Shown here piece after piece: positions 5,820-6,454 of a stretch of DNA of 6,454 nt; position 1 is the first letter of the stretch; the number at the start of each line of letters is the position of its first letter. Source of the DNA: Natronohydrobacter sp. (GTDB lineage Bacteria; Pseudomonadota; Alphaproteobacteria; Rhodobacterales; Rhodobacteraceae); the NCBI GenBank assembly GCA_007123015.1, contig SKSL01000113.1:1-6454 (forward strand). The letters are read 5' to 3'. Under the pieces are notes generated by a model. The model was not told the DNA's origin, made no database searches, and saw nothing but the letters and a program-made list of their open reading frames with translations. The translations under genes were made by a program, and so were the position numbers.

Positions 5820-6454
5820 ATGCCACCGAGAGCCAAGGAACTGACACCGACACAGATCAAGAACCTGAAACACCCCGGCGGGGAAAAGCCCGTCAAGATT
5901 GCCGTGGGGGCGTGTCTGGCCCTCATATCCAGATATGGCCGAGCGGGGCGAAATCGTGGGTTTTGCGCACTCGTTACGGGGAATGGGCAGAAACGCGCCT
6001 TTCCGATGGCACGATCCAGCGCGGGCGCAAGAAACGCGAAGTCGGTCTGGGCGCTTATCCCGATGTTTTGCCCGGCGCAGCGCGAGAGAAGGCCCGAGAG
6101 GTCAAGGCCAAGCTGGAAGCCGGGATCGACCCTATAGCCGAGAGAAAGGCCACACAGGCGGCGCTAACCGCAGCGCAGGGGAATGACCTTTACCGAGGCT
6201 TGGGAGAAATTCGCGGCGCAGAAGATCAAGGAATTCAGCACAGACAAGTATCGGGAACAATGGCAGCGCACGGTTGAACTGTATGCTTTGCCCGATCTGG
6301 GCAAGATGGCCGTGCAGGACATTGGCTTGCAGGACGTCTTGCGCGTCCTGACACCGCTATGGGATGAAAAGAACGTCACGGCGGTAAAGGTTCGGGAACG
6401 TGTCGAAAAGGTTCTGGCATGGGCCACCGTGCAGGGCTATCGCGCAGGCGACAA
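5820..6454 (+). pseudogene. P4-type tyrosine integrase, broken by two compensating frameshifts; C-terminus beyond window
   Basis: Site-specific recombinase of the P4-type family with an N-terminal DUF4102 arm-binding domain. It begins MPPRAKELTPTQIKNLKHPG at 5820, with an AGGG 9 bases upstream. The reading continues to KIAVG, then moves to another frame in the G run 5906-5910, giving HIQIWPSGAKSWVLRTRYGE and on to LEAGIDPIAERK. It returns to the first frame at the G run 6178-6181, giving MTFTEAWEKFAAQKI and the SAM-like core-binding domain through LPDLGKMAVQDI to WATVQGYRAGD at the edge. One missing G and one extra G explain everything. Without correction, translation stops at 6135-6137. The catalytic Arg-His-Arg-Tyr domain is outside the window. 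It is either a recent pseudogene or a product of homopolymer errors. Confidence 0.88.

Noticed and set aside
5820..6277. Three separate overlapping small genes at the integrase locus
   Set aside because: The conserved integrase sequence passes continuously from frame to frame, so they are pieces of one frameshifted gene.
1..6454. CRISPR array or insertion sequence
   Set aside because: No regularly spaced repeats and no transposase or terminal inverted repeats were seen on either strand.

Overview
This window looks like an alphaproteobacterial chromosome, most likely Rhodobacteraceae/Paracoccaceae. The evidence is high GC, a long B12-dependent ribonucleotide reductase of the alphaproteobacterial type, and the pairing of a J-domain protein with a BolA-like protein and a DUF4177 protein. 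The genus assignment is inference, because no database search was possible.

Layout from left to right. (1) Positions 1-3512, minus strand: nrdJ, the adenosylcobalamin-dependent (class II) ribonucleotide reductase. About 1170 codons are visible, and the last C-terminal residues run off the left edge. (2) 3513-3855: the nrdJ control region, with a roughly 200-nt leader, a sigma70-like promoter, and two NrdR-box-like sites whose centres are exactly 31 bp apart. One site lies over the -10 element and the other just downstream of the predicted start. (3) 3856-3965: a tRNA-Gly(GCC) gene on the minus strand, followed by a strong intrinsic terminator with a UUCG tetraloop. (4) 4099-4731, minus: a small protein with an N-terminal Cys/His cluster and a C-terminal J domain. 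It is divergent from (5) 4853-5110, plus: a BolA-family protein. (6) 5120-5542, minus: a DUF4177 protein, convergent with bolA. (7) From about 5662 to the right edge: the start of an integrated element.

The element edge is the most informative accessory feature. Positions 5662-5679 read, on the minus strand, as the exact 3' end of a tRNA gene: two T-loop bases, a 5-base T-stem strand, a 7-base acceptor strand, U73 and CCA. No tRNA body is attached. A P4-type tyrosine integrase gene begins 140 bp further right. The polarity of the fragment places the element to its right, on the integrase side, and the older chromosome to its left. The full tRNA (U73 suggests tRNA-Cys, not proven) should lie at the other end of the element, outside the window. 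The integrase reading frame is broken by two compensating one-base shifts in G runs, so it is a recent pseudogene or carries sequence errors.

Functionally, the left part is deoxynucleotide synthesis under apparent NrdR control. The middle is housekeeping (glycine tRNA, co-chaperone, BolA/iron-sulfur-linked protein). The right is the edge of a mobile island whose cargo is not visible. I see no convincing new multi-gene system inside this window; if there is one, it would be in the island beyond 6454.
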